From: Bosea sp. Tri-49
GTDB lineage: Bacteria > Pseudomonadota > Alphaproteobacteria > Rhizobiales > Beijerinckiaceae
DNA length: 64,000 nt
Reading direction: 5' to 3'
NCBI RefSeq assembly: GCF_003952665.1
Contig: NZ_CP017946.1
Coordinates: 310,001 to 374,000, forward strand
Shown: one piece after another, positions 18,126-27,151 of the stretch
How the letters are laid out: every line of letters begins with the position of its first letter
Numbering within the stretch: the first letter of the stretch is position 1
Translations under genes and position numbers: made by a program
Notes under the pieces: model-generated
Databases searched by the model: none
Told to the model about the DNA's origin: nothing
What the model saw: only the letters and a program-made list of their open reading frames with translations

Positions 18126-18623
18126 TCAAGCCTCCGCGCCGGGGGACTTGCGATCGCTGCGAATCCAGATGCTGGCCTGGCTGATGAGCTCGCGCAGTTC
18201 GGAAGGACCGGGCGCAGGCTCGGCCACATAGACCCCGCTCAGTATTCTCCGGATCGGCCGTGCGTCGAAATCCACGCTGGCTTTGCTTGCGACGAAATCC
18301 GCCCAGGCCTCTCCGCTGAGGGGCGCCACCTGTTCGCGGCCATAGTCCACGATGGCGACACGCTTGAGAACGGACGAGATGCGCGCAACGCCGACGGGAT
18401 CGCCGCGCTCGATCGCGCCAGCGAGCGCATTCAGCTCGGCGATGGCCGCCCGGCGATAGGCCCGTGCTCGATAACGCTGCATCGCGTGCCAGATCGCGAC
18501 GGCGATCAACGCTGTGCAGGCCGCGCCGAGAATCCAGATCCCGGGCGCAGGCGGCCAGAACGAGATCTCCGGCGGGAGCGTCAGGTCGCGCAGGTTGGCA
18601 AGGCTTCCCGGATCGCTGCTCAT
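18126..18623 (-). CDS. DUF4381 membrane protein
   Basis: 165 residues: PPEISFWPPAPGIWILGAAC leads into one membrane helix and an R/A-rich helical segment, then a conserved WADFVASK region. This is the DUF4381 pattern, a constant member of MoxR-DUF58-vWA clusters. The ATG at 18623 overlaps the DUF58 stop by 4 bp. Specific function unknown. Confidence 0.82.
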   Translation of the reverse strand: MSSDPGSLANLRDLTLPPEISFWPPAPGIWILGAACTALIAVAIWHAMQRYRARAYRRAAIAELNALAGAIERGDPVGVARISSVLKRVAIVDYGREQVAPLSGEAWADFVASKASVDFDARPIRRILSGVYVAEPAPGPSELRELISQASIWIRSDRKSPGAEA

Positions 18624-19623
18624 GCCCGCACCTGGTTCCGTACGGCGGTCGCGCGCTGCTGCGTGCGCTTGCCGATCAGCTCGCGCAACTGCCGGGCGAC
18701 ATCGCGATCGGTGGAAATCGGCAGGACCGGTATCGCTCGGTGTCGCGAGAGCTCAGCCAGCTGCGCGCGCCAGTCGTCGTGCTCCCGCGAGAAGCGGCTG
18801 CGCAGCGTCTGCGCGGAGGAATCGATCTCGATTTCTCCCAGAGCCGAGCTGAACACAGCGGGGCCGACATCCGGCAGGCTCTGTTCGAGCAGATCATGAA
18901 CATAGATGGCCAGCACATCGTTATGCGCACATAGGCGCGTGATCAGACGGGCGGTCTCGTCGTCGGCGCCGGCAGCATCCGAAATCAGGCAGATCAGCCA
19001 GTCGTGCGTGGCGGCGCGTACGGCGTACTGCAGCGCCTCGTTGAGCTTTTGGGGAGCAGTTTGCGAGCCGATGGCCTGGCCCAGGGCCCGGTTCTGCCGC
19101 ACCACTTCGCCAAGCACGCGCACGACTCCCGCATCTCGTCCCTGGGGCTTGATTTCGACGATGTCATCGTCGCCGAATACGATGGCGCCGACCCGGTCGC
19201 CGAGCGAGGTGACGCGCCAGGCGGCAAGGGCCGCTGCTTCCGCCGCCGCGACCGATTTCATCGCCCGCCGGCTCCCGAAGAACATCGTGCTGCGCTGGTC
19301 GACAAGCAGCAGCACGGGCCGATCACGCTCCTCCGAATAGACGCGAACATGGGGGAACCGAGGCGGGCCGTCGCCAGCCAGTCGATCGAGCGCGTATCAT
19401 CCCCCTCGAAATAATGCCGCAGCTCCTCGAAATTCAGGCCGCGGCCTCGCAGCCGCGAAGCGTGGCGGCCAGTGAGCAGGCTGTGGACCGGCTGGCGGGG
19501 CAGGAAGCTGAATCCCTGCGCGCGATGCTTCAGCCTCAGCAACTCGTCGAGCGTCACGAAGGCGCGCGCTTCCGTTTCCGGTGCGGCGGCGTCAGTTCCT
19601 GGGTTCTCGCGTATCAAGCCCAT
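18620..19623 (-). pseudogene. DUF58 protein gene with an apparent frameshift
   Basis: Two overlapping frames together make one normal DUF58 protein of about 334 residues. Frame one (from ATG 19623) carries the family hallmark RGRGLNFEELRHYFEGDD then SIDWLATARLGSP; frame two resumes with HVRVYSEERDRPVLLLVDQR and continues to the stop at 18620. The shift falls in a run of five C (minus strand, about 19353-19357) where six would restore the frame. It is either a sequencing or assembly error in the homopolymer, or a real inactivating or phase-variable mutation. DUF58 proteins partner MoxR and BatA-type proteins, so a true break would affect the whole cluster. Confidence 0.85.
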
Positions 19624-19636
19624 GAGACGCCTCGCG

Positions 19637-20650
19637 TCAGGCCGCGACCGCGACCTGTTTGACGACTTCGTCCAGCACGCCGTCCGCCGTCACGCCATCG
19701 GCGCCCGCCTCGTAGCTCAGCGAAACGCGGTGGCGCAGGCAGTCATGCACGATCGCCTGAACATCCTCGGGCGTCACGTAATCGCGGCCCTTGAGCCAGG
19801 CGTAGACGCGCGCGCAGCGATCGAGCGCCAGCGAGCCGCGCGGACTCGCCCCGATCGCGATCCAGTTCTTCAGCTTGTCGCCGAACTCGGCGGGGCGGCG
19901 CGTCGCGGCAATCAGGGCGACCATATAGGCCTCGACGGCGTCCTTGGTCGTGATCCGGTCGATCTCGGAACGGGCCTCGAAGACCACTTTCTGCGGGATC
20001 TTTGGCGGGGGCTGTATGGCGCCATTTGGCGACGTGGCGTTCTCGGAGCGCACCAGCCGCATCACCTTCACCTCGTCGGCGTCGGACGGGTAATCGATCC
20101 GGATATGCATCAGGAAGCGATCCATCTGTGCTTCGGGCAGGGGATAGGTCCCTTCCTGCTCGATCGGGTTCTGGGTGGCGAGCACCATGAACAGGCCCGG
20201 CAGGTCGTAGCGTTTGCCGGCGACCGTGACGTGGCGTTCCTCCATCGCCTCGAGCAGCGCGGATTGCACCTTGGGCGGCGCGCGGTTGATCTCGTCAGCC
20301 AGGATGAGGTTGCCGAAGACCGGCCCCTTGCGGAACTCGAACTGACCGTCCGGACGCAGGATCTCGCCGCCGGTGACGTCCGAGGGCAGGAGGTCCGGCG
20401 TGAACTGGATGCGGCTGAAGTCGGATTCGAGATTCTTCGACAGGCTCTTGATCGCACGCGTCTTGGCGAGGCCGGGCAACCCTTCCAGCAGCACATTGCC
20501 ATTTGCGAGCAGTGCGATGACCAGGCGCTCGACGACGCGCTCCTGCCCGATGATGTCCTGGTTGATCCGCTTCTGGAGATCGGCGATGGCCGCCCGCGCT
20601 GCCGACCCGGCAACGCCTTCGCCCTTTGTCTCGTCTTGCGAAATCTTCAT
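19637..20650 (-). CDS. MoxR family AAA+ ATPase
   Basis: 337 residues. Walker A (LLEGLPGLAKTRA) near 54-66 and Walker B (ILADEINRAPP) near 115-125, then the sensor-type segment FMVLATQNPIEQEGTYPLPEAQ: this is the MoxR signature. The C-terminal lid helices contain GASPRGSLALDRCARVYA. It is a cytoplasmic chaperone-like ATPase that acts with the vWA proteins encoded downstream. Only 2 bp separate it from the upstream HAD gene and 13 bp from DUF58. Confidence 0.93.
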   Translation of the reverse strand: MKISQDETKGEGVAGSAARAAIADLQKRINQDIIGQERVVERLVIALLANGNVLLEGLPGLAKTRAIKSLSKNLESDFSRIQFTPDLLPSDVTGGEILRPDGQFEFRKGPVFGNLILADEINRAPPKVQSALLEAMEERHVTVAGKRYDLPGLFMVLATQNPIEQEGTYPLPEAQMDRFLMHIRIDYPSDADEVKVMRLVRSENATSPNGAIQPPPKIPQKVVFEARSEIDRITTKDAVEAYMVALIAATRRPAEFGDKLKNWIAIGASPRGSLALDRCARVYAWLKGRDYVTPEDVQAIVHDCLRHRVSLSYEAGADGVTADGVLDEVVKQVAVAA

Positions 20651-20652
20651 GC

Positions 20653-21657
20653 TCAGCGCTCCGGCGGAAACACGGTCTTCCAGTCCGCCTTCATGTCGAC
20701 GATGGTCCAGCCCTTGGCGCGGCCTTCGTCGAGCGCCTTGTCGAGCTTGCCGATGCGGGACGCGCGGTCATAGGCCCATTCGCGCTCGGCATCGGTGTGG
20801 TGGACGATCAGGGCCAGGCGGGGACCGTTACCGCCAGCCGTGTACTGGAGCATCTGCAGGTCGCCATCGGAGTTGCCGAAGGCGAGGATCGGGCGCCGCC
20901 CAATGAAGCGGTTGATGCCGACGGGCTTGCCGGGGCCGTCGTCGACGAACTCGACCTTGGCTTCCTTGAAGAGCTCGGGCTTGCCATCAGGCCCGATGCT
21001 GAACTTCACCGTGCCCGAGGAGCCCACGACCTGCTCGGGCGGGATGCCGTAGACCTTCTCGGCGAAGACCCGCATGAACTCGACACCGCCGCCCGAGACG
21101 ATGAAGGTCTTGAAGCCGTTGGCGCGAAGGTAGGACAGCAATTCGAGCTGTGGCTGGTAGACCATCTCGCTGTAAGGTCGTTTCTTGGTCGGGTGCCGGG
21201 CCGTGCTCAGCCAGTCGGCGACGGATTTCTCGAAATCCTGCGTCGTCATGCCCGTATGCGTTGCGGCCATGACTTGCAGCAGCCCCTTCTCGCCCGAGGC
21301 GGCGAGCCCTTTCATGTCGCCGGCGACGAGCGAGCGATAGGGCTCCTTGCCCTTCCAGTCCGGGCGCTGGGGGGCGAGCCGCTTCACCTCGTCGAAGGCA
21401 AACAGCAGCTGGAAATAGGCCGGCTGCTCGGCCCAGAGCGTACCGTCATTGTCGAAGGTGGCGATGCGCTCCGCCGGCTTGACGAAGTCGGGGCCGCCCT
21501 CCCGCATCACCTTTGCGACGAAGTCGAGGATCGTCGCCTTGGGCTTGCCCTCGTTCCAGGATGGTAGTGGGTCCGTTTGCGCCAGGGCGCCGAGACTCCA
21601 GGCCGATTGGCCCGCGAGCAGCAACGCCAGGACAACCGCAGCACGCCGATTCAACAT
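20653..21657 (-). CDS. Secreted HAD-superfamily phosphatase
   Basis: 334 residues with a signal peptide (about 1-27, ending ALA). HAD motif I is FDNDGTLW, motif II lies in KTFIVSGGG, and motif IV in ILAFGNSDGDLQML; the cap is large and alpha-helical. It is therefore a predicted periplasmic phosphatase or phosphotransferase with an unknown substrate. It sits between the DUF1254 genes and MoxR in the same tightly spaced minus-strand array. Confidence 0.85.
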   Translation of the reverse strand: MLNRRAAVVLALLLAGQSAWSLGALAQTDPLPSWNEGKPKATILDFVAKVMREGGPDFVKPAERIATFDNDGTLWAEQPAYFQLLFAFDEVKRLAPQRPDWKGKEPYRSLVAGDMKGLAASGEKGLLQVMAATHTGMTTQDFEKSVADWLSTARHPTKKRPYSEMVYQPQLELLSYLRANGFKTFIVSGGGVEFMRVFAEKVYGIPPEQVVGSSGTVKFSIGPDGKPELFKEAKVEFVDDGPGKPVGINRFIGRRPILAFGNSDGDLQMLQYTAGGNGPRLALIVHHTDAEREWAYDRASRIGKLDKALDEGRAKGWTIVDMKADWKTVFPPER

Positions 21658-21693
21658 TCGAACCTCCCTGGGTCGGGTCTGTACTGCCGGACG

Positions 21694-22716
21694 TCACGAC
21701 GCCGGCTGCGGCTGCGGGAACTGCCATTTACCGTTCAGGATCTCGGCGCGCGGGCGGTAGAGCCGCACCGTATAGTTCCAGCCCGGCATGGTCGGCAGGC
21801 AGTTGGGGATCTTGCCGTCGCAGCCGCCGAACTGGATCGCGATCGCGCCGTCGGCGCTCTTCTTCGCCGTCAGGTTGTTGAGCGCGTAAGCGTCATAGGG
21901 GTTCTTCTGGTAGTAGCCTTCGGCATTGTAGAGGCTGACCGACCAGAAGCCGTTGACCGGCACGTCCTTGACGTTGAGCTTGTAGACGGTCTTGCCGTCA
22001 TTCCCGCTCGGCGTGATGTTGAGATAGGTCGCGTCCTTGTCGGGATTGCCACCCCAGGCCGAAGCGGAGCCGATCAGGTGCCTGATGGGATCGACCTGCT
22101 GCCTGGTTCCGAACGCCTTCTTGAAGTCCGGAATGGTCGAGCCCAGCACGATCAGCGCGTCACGGACCTTCTTCTGGCTGGCCTGGTCCCAGTTCGGCAC
22201 CTCGAACTTGCCGGGGGTCTTCTGGCTGGCCTTGAGGGCGTCCTGCAGAGCATGGACCTGCTGGACATCCTTGGGGTCGGACGGGTCGACCAACGTGCGG
22301 ATCCCTGCCACGACGTAGCGCGTGCCGACCTTCTTTCTGTCAATGGTGTAGCTGCCGGCGCCATAGGCCACCATCGGTACATAGTGATCCTCGCTGATCA
22401 CCTGCAGCGACATGAAGCGCTTGCCGGCATCCGGCAGCGTGATCGTCACCGGCCCTGCGTCGAGATCGAACACCGCCGATGAGTAGAGCGTGTCGCGGTT
22501 GAGCCGGATCACCGTCTGGTTGTCGATCGTCGCCGGCTCGCGGCGGTGCAGGAATTTCCCGAAACTGCCGTCCTTGACCATGTTGCTCAAGTAGAGATCG
22601 GACTCGGCGCGGACGAAGTTGTCGACGCCGACCGGCATGGCAGCGCCACCGGGCGACTGGGCCTGAGCGGAGAAGGGCAGCACCGCGCACGCGATCAGCA
22701 ATCCGAGATGTTTCAT
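21694..22716 (-). CDS. Secreted DUF1254/DUF1214 protein, short form
   Basis: 340 residues, signal peptide 1-19 (ending AQA). The body has the DUF1254-type start (NFVRAESDLYLSNMV and RLNRDTLYSSAVFD) and the DUF1214-type end (NGFWSVSLYNAEGYY, then PNCLPTMPGWNYTVRLYRP). It is a predicted periplasmic beta-rich protein. A GGGAG ribosome binding site precedes the ATG. It differs from the longer paralogue encoded directly upstream, so the two probably form a pair rather than a recent duplication. The biochemical function is unknown. Confidence 0.87.
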   Translation of the reverse strand: MKHLGLLIACAVLPFSAQAQSPGGAAMPVGVDNFVRAESDLYLSNMVKDGSFGKFLHRREPATIDNQTVIRLNRDTLYSSAVFDLDAGPVTITLPDAGKRFMSLQVISEDHYVPMVAYGAGSYTIDRKKVGTRYVVAGIRTLVDPSDPKDVQQVHALQDALKASQKTPGKFEVPNWDQASQKKVRDALIVLGSTIPDFKKAFGTRQQVDPIRHLIGSASAWGGNPDKDATYLNITPSGNDGKTVYKLNVKDVPVNGFWSVSLYNAEGYYQKNPYDAYALNNLTAKKSADGAIAIQFGGCDGKIPNCLPTMPGWNYTVRLYRPRAEILNGKWQFPQPQPAS

Positions 22717-22773
22717 GACTTTCTCCCATTCGCTGTGCCTGATTGACCAAGGCCGCCGTAATGAAGCTGCGCG

Positions 22774-24132
22774 CTATTTCACGGGCGTCACCGCTGCGGG
22801 TTGCCACTCGCCTTTCTTCACGACGTCCTTCGGGACATAGGTGCGGAAGGTAAGCGAGAAGGGTTTGCCCTCCGGTGACGGCAGCCAATTGGAGTCCGGC
22901 ACGCCCGCGGCGGGCTTCGGGCCGATCGCGATCTTCAGCGAACCGTCCGCCTCTTTCGCCAGCGGCGAGTAGGTATTGAAGTTGAACCGGTTCAGCGGGT
23001 TGGGCGCCACCCGGTAGTCCGGCACGCCGACGAGGATCACCGACCAGTAGGCGTTGACGGCGTTCTGCGGTAACCGATCAGCTGGGAAGTGCATCACGTA
23101 ACTGTTGCTGCCGTTGAGCGGCTTCTCCTCGGCATCGCGGGTCGCGGCGAAGTACATCACTTCGTCCGAACTGTTGGCCCAGATGCCAGCGTAATTTGCC
23201 GTGGTGCGCAGCCAATGATCCTTGCCGTAATTGCCGGTGCTGCTGCCGCCTACCCAGTGATTGCGATAGGGCGCGCTCTTGGTGAAGGCGTATTCCTGAA
23301 ACTCCGGCACCACCTTTTTCAGCTGCGTATCGATCGCAGCCCGCGCCTCCTTTCCGGAGGCTGCATAGGCGGCTACAGCGCGCACCTTCTGCTGCATTTC
23401 GGCGGCGTTCGGCGCGACATCGAGCGCGCTTGCGAGCGTGGTGTCGACCTTGTCGAAGATTTCGGCGCCGATCAGGCCCTTGTTCTCGAACATCGGCAGT
23501 GCGACTGGCTTGGCGATGGCGGGCTTGCCGCCGGTGCTGACCTTGAAGGCGTGCTGGAGCTTCACCGCGCCGTCGGGCTCGCCCTTGAGTTCGACGCGGC
23601 CCAGCATCTTGGCCTTGCTCGAATGCAATTCGATCCGCGCGGCGTCGGCAGGAATCTTGGCGGTCGATCCGGGCTTCACCAGCGCGAACTTGCCGAACGG
23701 CTTCGAGGGAAAGGTCCGCTCGTTGATATTGGCGATCACCTCGCCCCATTCGTCGAGCAGTTGAGCGGTGTAGTAGCGGCCTTTGACCTCGGGCACTTCG
23801 AGGATCACGGGCGTCTTGTCGTCCACCGCGAACCAGGCTTCGAGATAGGCCACATCGAAGTTCGGATTGACGAAATCGGCCGATCCCAAAGGGTTATACT
23901 TGATCTGGTTGTAAGCGAAGCCCTTCACCTTGCTATCGATCTGCTCCTGGCGGATCACGAGCGCACGGCCGAGGAGATAGACATAGGCGTCGGCGACGGT
24001 CTTCTCGTCGGGGGGCGCAGGCGCTGTCAATCCTTGCGCACCCGCCCCGGAAACGGGAGCAGCGGCGAGCGTCAGAAGCCCGAGCAGCACGCAGCGGCGC
24101 AGGACCATCGAGGGTGTTTGTCTCGAACGCAT
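22774..24132 (-). CDS. Secreted DUF1254/DUF1214 protein, long form
   Basis: About 452 residues from ATG 24132, which has GGAGGG 8 nt upstream. An ATG at 24171 that overlaps the previous stop is the alternative. There is a signal peptide (ending GAGAQ), a DUF1254 domain (PNFDVAYLEAWFAVDDKTP, then VILEVPEVKGRYYTAQLLDE) and a DUF1214 domain (NAVNAYWSVILVG, then PDSNWLPSPEGKPFSLTFR). Predicted periplasmic. DUF1254 proteins are common in soil bacteria, but to my knowledge no member has a well established reaction. Confidence 0.88.
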   Translation of the reverse strand: MRSRQTPSMVLRRCVLLGLLTLAAAPVSGAGAQGLTAPAPPDEKTVADAYVYLLGRALVIRQEQIDSKVKGFAYNQIKYNPLGSADFVNPNFDVAYLEAWFAVDDKTPVILEVPEVKGRYYTAQLLDEWGEVIANINERTFPSKPFGKFALVKPGSTAKIPADAARIELHSSKAKMLGRVELKGEPDGAVKLQHAFKVSTGGKPAIAKPVALPMFENKGLIGAEIFDKVDTTLASALDVAPNAAEMQQKVRAVAAYAASGKEARAAIDTQLKKVVPEFQEYAFTKSAPYRNHWVGGSSTGNYGKDHWLRTTANYAGIWANSSDEVMYFAATRDAEEKPLNGSNSYVMHFPADRLPQNAVNAYWSVILVGVPDYRVAPNPLNRFNFNTYSPLAKEADGSLKIAIGPKPAAGVPDSNWLPSPEGKPFSLTFRTYVPKDVVKKGEWQPAAVTPVK

Positions 24133-24167
24133 TGTTTCAGCCCTCCGTGACAATTCGTGGAAGCGGC

Positions 24168-26732
24168 TCATTCCCGCCTCCCTCCGCTGAACCAGCGGAA
24201 ATATGCGTTGTCTGGCGCGGCTTGGGCGACCTGCCGCATCTGCCGCGCCCAGCGCGCCCTCTCGCCCGAATAGGCGGCAAGGCCGGCATCGTAGAAGGTG
24301 AGGAGGGTGTCGGTTTCGGTCGCGAGCGCCGCGCTGAAGGCGTCGTCGGCTCCAGCGACGGCAGGGGCGTGCTGCATGTCCATCAGCGCCGGCAAGGTCG
24401 TGGTCAACTCCTGGCGGCGGACCCAGCCGGCATACTCGATCCTAGGATCGTCGTCGGTCACGGGCCGGGCGGCGCCGGCGTAGCGTTCCAGCCCGGCGCG
24501 GTCGGTCACGTAGGTCGCCAGCAAGGCAGCGGGAGAGGTGATGCCGACCTCCGCCAAGGCCTTCGCCACCTCCGGCTGCGCGAGCCGGGCCGTGATCCGC
24601 GGCAGGTCGAGCGTGGCGGGCTCCTGCGAGCCGATCAGCAGCATCTCGTGAAGTTCGCTGGTCCAGAGCGTCGCATGCGGGAAGACGTCGAGGAAGCTGC
24701 GCACCAGGGAGCGGGTATCCTCGTCGTTCTGGGTCGGCAGCGGCAGCCATTGTGCGACGAGGCCGCTCTCAGCGAGACGGGACGCAGCCAGCCTGTAGAA
24801 GTCGCTGGAATAGAGGTTCGCGACACCGGCGGCGGAGGGCGGGGGCGGCTCCAGCGTGATCAGGTCGTAGCGGTCCGGGTTGCGCAGGAGCTCGCGGCGG
24901 CCGTCGCGCAGACGAATGTCGAGGCGGGGATCGCTCGTCGCCTGGAAGTTGCCGCTGAAGGCCGAGGCGGCACGAACGACGCTGGGCAGCAGCTCGGCGA
25001 CGACGCGCCGCTCAAGACCGGGATAGGTCAGCAGCGCGCCGGCCGTGATGCCGGTGCCGAAGCCGATCACCAGCGCCGATTTCGGTTCGCGGTTGTGGAT
25101 GATCAAGGGCAGCAGCGCCTGCAGACGCATGTACCGGAGCGATGGCATGGCGTCGCCGGAGTTCGAGACGCCCTGGATGTAGAGGCGGCGGAAACGGTTA
25201 CGGCCCGAACCGCGCTCGACAACCGCGACCGTGCCGCCAAGACCTTCCTCATAGGACACGAGACTTGCCCCGCGGGCGCCCGGCAGGAGGGCGGCGAGCC
25301 GATCGCTGGGGAGAAGGATCGCTGTCAGGCAGGTTGCTGCACTGACAACGAGCGCGGCGATCCAGACCCTCGAGGAGCCGCGCCGCTCGCGCAGTGCGGC
25401 GACGGCGCCGAGCGCTCCAGCCGCGATGGCAAGGATGGCGAGGGCGCGCACGAGGCCGAGCATCGGCACGAGGACGAAGCCGGTCAGGACCGTGCCGAGA
25501 ATGCCGCCGAGCGTGTTGAGCGCGACGATCGTGCCGACACCGCGGCCGACCCGGCGGGGATCGACGATCAGCCGCAGCGCCGAGGGGAATGCCGCACCGA
25601 GGAACAGCGTCGCCGGAAGGACGACGCAAATGGCGGCGACGGCGAAGCGAGCGGACATGCCAGCGAACGCATTTCCGGTCAGCTGCACGACAATCGCTTC
25701 GACCACGCCTTGCAACTGGATCAGCCAGGGCCCGAGCGCGGCGATCGCGAGTGCGGCCGAAAGACCGGCTCCGGCGATGAGCAGCCCGAACACGCTCCAT
25801 GGATCTCTGACGCGATCGGCCCAGCGGGCGTAGATGGCGGCGCCGAGCGCTAGGCCGGTCAAATAGGTCGCCAGCAGGACGGAGAAGGCGAAGCTGCGCG
25901 TGCTCATAAACGGCACGATGGTCTGCGACCAGACCACCTCGTAGCCGAGGGCAATGCCGCCCGCGATCGCATAGAGACCGATCGCGAGCAGCGCGGAAGC
26001 GGAGAAGCGGCTTTCCGTGGCTTCGGGTGATGTGGAGACAGAAACCGCGGCGCCCCTGCTCGAGGCGAGCGCCAGAAGGGCCGCGATCAGGCAGATCGCT
26101 GCCGCAACGAGAGCCGAGCCGCGAATACCCGCAGCCGGAATGACAAGGAACGAAGCCAGCAGGGCACCGGCGATGGCGCCAGCCGTATTGGCGGCGTAGA
26201 GGCCGCCGCCGACGCGGCCGACATCCTCGCGCAGGCTGGCCGCGAAGCGCGTCAGCGCCGGCAAGGTGCCACCCATCAGCACCGCGGGAAGGCCTATGAG
26301 CAGGAAGACCATCGCCCAGCCGAGCAACGGGTTGGTCGCTTCGAGACGGGCGAAGAGCGGGCCGGCCCGCGACAGGCAAAGCGTCGTCAGGACGGCGAGG
26401 ATTGCGACGCCGCACTCGAGCGCGGCGTAGAGGCGCAAGGGGCGGGCGCTGCGGTCGGCGATGCGGCCGAAGAGCAGGCCGCCGATGGCAAGGCCGGCGA
26501 AGAAGGCGCTGACGCCGGTGGTGACGGCATAGACATCGATGCCGACCACGAGCGTGAGCTGCTTGATCCAGAGCACCTGGCAGATCAGCGCCGCCAGACC
26601 CGAGAGGAACAGCAGGAGCGCGGGGACGGCGTTGCCGCCTGCGCGCGATTGCGAGGTTTCGGCCGGGGAACGCCTGGTTCTCCGGCCGGGACGCGGTGGC
26701 ACCGGGGCCTGCTCGGTGCGTGCCAAGGTCAC
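24168..26732 (-). CDS. Fused multi-helix membrane protein and spermidine-synthase-like domain
   Basis: 854 residues from a GTG overlapping the HdeA-like gene's stop. Residues about 35-460 form some 12-14 membrane helices of MFS-like type (YAVTTGVSAFFAGLAIGGLL; YAANTAGAIAGALLASFLV). The C-terminal domain (about 470-800) is spermidine-synthase-like, with the nucleotide-binding turn ALVIGFGTGITAGALL and LITLEPPPPSAAGVANLYS. A true spermidine synthase needs a D-D/D-x-x-D substrate site; here the catalytic region reads LEPPPP, so polyamine synthesis is doubtful and another transfer or binding role is possible. Confidence 0.87.
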   Translation of the reverse strand: MTLARTEQAPVPPRPGRRTRRSPAETSQSRAGGNAVPALLLFLSGLAALICQVLWIKQLTLVVGIDVYAVTTGVSAFFAGLAIGGLLFGRIADRSARPLRLYAALECGVAILAVLTTLCLSRAGPLFARLEATNPLLGWAMVFLLIGLPAVLMGGTLPALTRFAASLREDVGRVGGGLYAANTAGAIAGALLASFLVIPAAGIRGSALVAAAICLIAALLALASSRGAAVSVSTSPEATESRFSASALLAIGLYAIAGGIALGYEVVWSQTIVPFMSTRSFAFSVLLATYLTGLALGAAIYARWADRVRDPWSVFGLLIAGAGLSAALAIAALGPWLIQLQGVVEAIVVQLTGNAFAGMSARFAVAAICVVLPATLFLGAAFPSALRLIVDPRRVGRGVGTIVALNTLGGILGTVLTGFVLVPMLGLVRALAILAIAAGALGAVAALRERRGSSRVWIAALVVSAATCLTAILLPSDRLAALLPGARGASLVSYEEGLGGTVAVVERGSGRNRFRRLYIQGVSNSGDAMPSLRYMRLQALLPLIIHNREPKSALVIGFGTGITAGALLTYPGLERRVVAELLPSVVRAASAFSGNFQATSDPRLDIRLRDGRRELLRNPDRYDLITLEPPPPSAAGVANLYSSDFYRLAASRLAESGLVAQWLPLPTQNDEDTRSLVRSFLDVFPHATLWTSELHEMLLIGSQEPATLDLPRITARLAQPEVAKALAEVGITSPAALLATYVTDRAGLERYAGAARPVTDDDPRIEYAGWVRRQELTTTLPALMDMQHAPAVAGADDAFSAALATETDTLLTFYDAGLAAYSGERARWARQMRQVAQAAPDNAYFRWFSGGRRE

Positions 26733-27082
26733 TTCTTGGTCTTCTCGTCCTTGAGCAGGACGTCGAGCGCCTGGATGATCTTCTTGTCGGGATTGGCCTT
26801 ACAGTAGACGATGAGCTTGTGCTCGCCGGCCTTGGCGCGGGTGAAATGCGCGAAGTGCTTCTTGGCGAGGCCGTTATACCAGCCGCTATACCAGGCCGCC
26901 AGCATATCGGCGTCCTCCTGATAGGTGTTGGCGAGCTGGGCGCAGGTCAGTTCCTGCACGTTGATGAAGCCCTCTTTGTCCGCATAGGCGGAAAGCTCGG
27001 TCTGGGCGCTGGCGGAAAAGGACATGGCCGCAGCCAGCGCGGCAGCGCCGGCGGTAGACGTGAGAATACGGGTCATGGTCAT
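26729..27082 (-). CDS. Small HdeA/HdeB-like periplasmic protein
   Basis: 117 residues with a signal peptide (about 1-26, ending ASA). The mature part contains INVQELTCAQLANTYQEDAD and, about 50 residues later, IVYCKANPDKKIIQALD. The spaced pair of Cys and the surrounding pattern match HdeA/HdeB acid-stress periplasmic chaperones. It could chaperone the sulfatase or other exported proteins encoded in the same operon. The gene overlaps the downstream fusion gene by 4 bp. Confidence 0.82.
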   Translation of the reverse strand: MTMTRILTSTAGAAALAAAMSFSASAQTELSAYADKEGFINVQELTCAQLANTYQEDADMLAAWYSGWYNGLAKKHFAHFTRAKAGEHKLIVYCKANPDKKIIQALDVLLKDEKTKK

Positions 27083-27151
27083 GAGAAGAGCCTCATTGGG
27101 TTAGGCAGGGAAACGTGCCGGCCGCCACGGTCGAGGCGGCCGGCAAAGCGA

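Noticed and set aside
18620..19623. Two separate genes in place of one DUF58 gene
   Set aside because: The two frames join seamlessly within a conserved DUF58 sequence and neither alone has a complete domain or a credible ribosome binding site at the second start.
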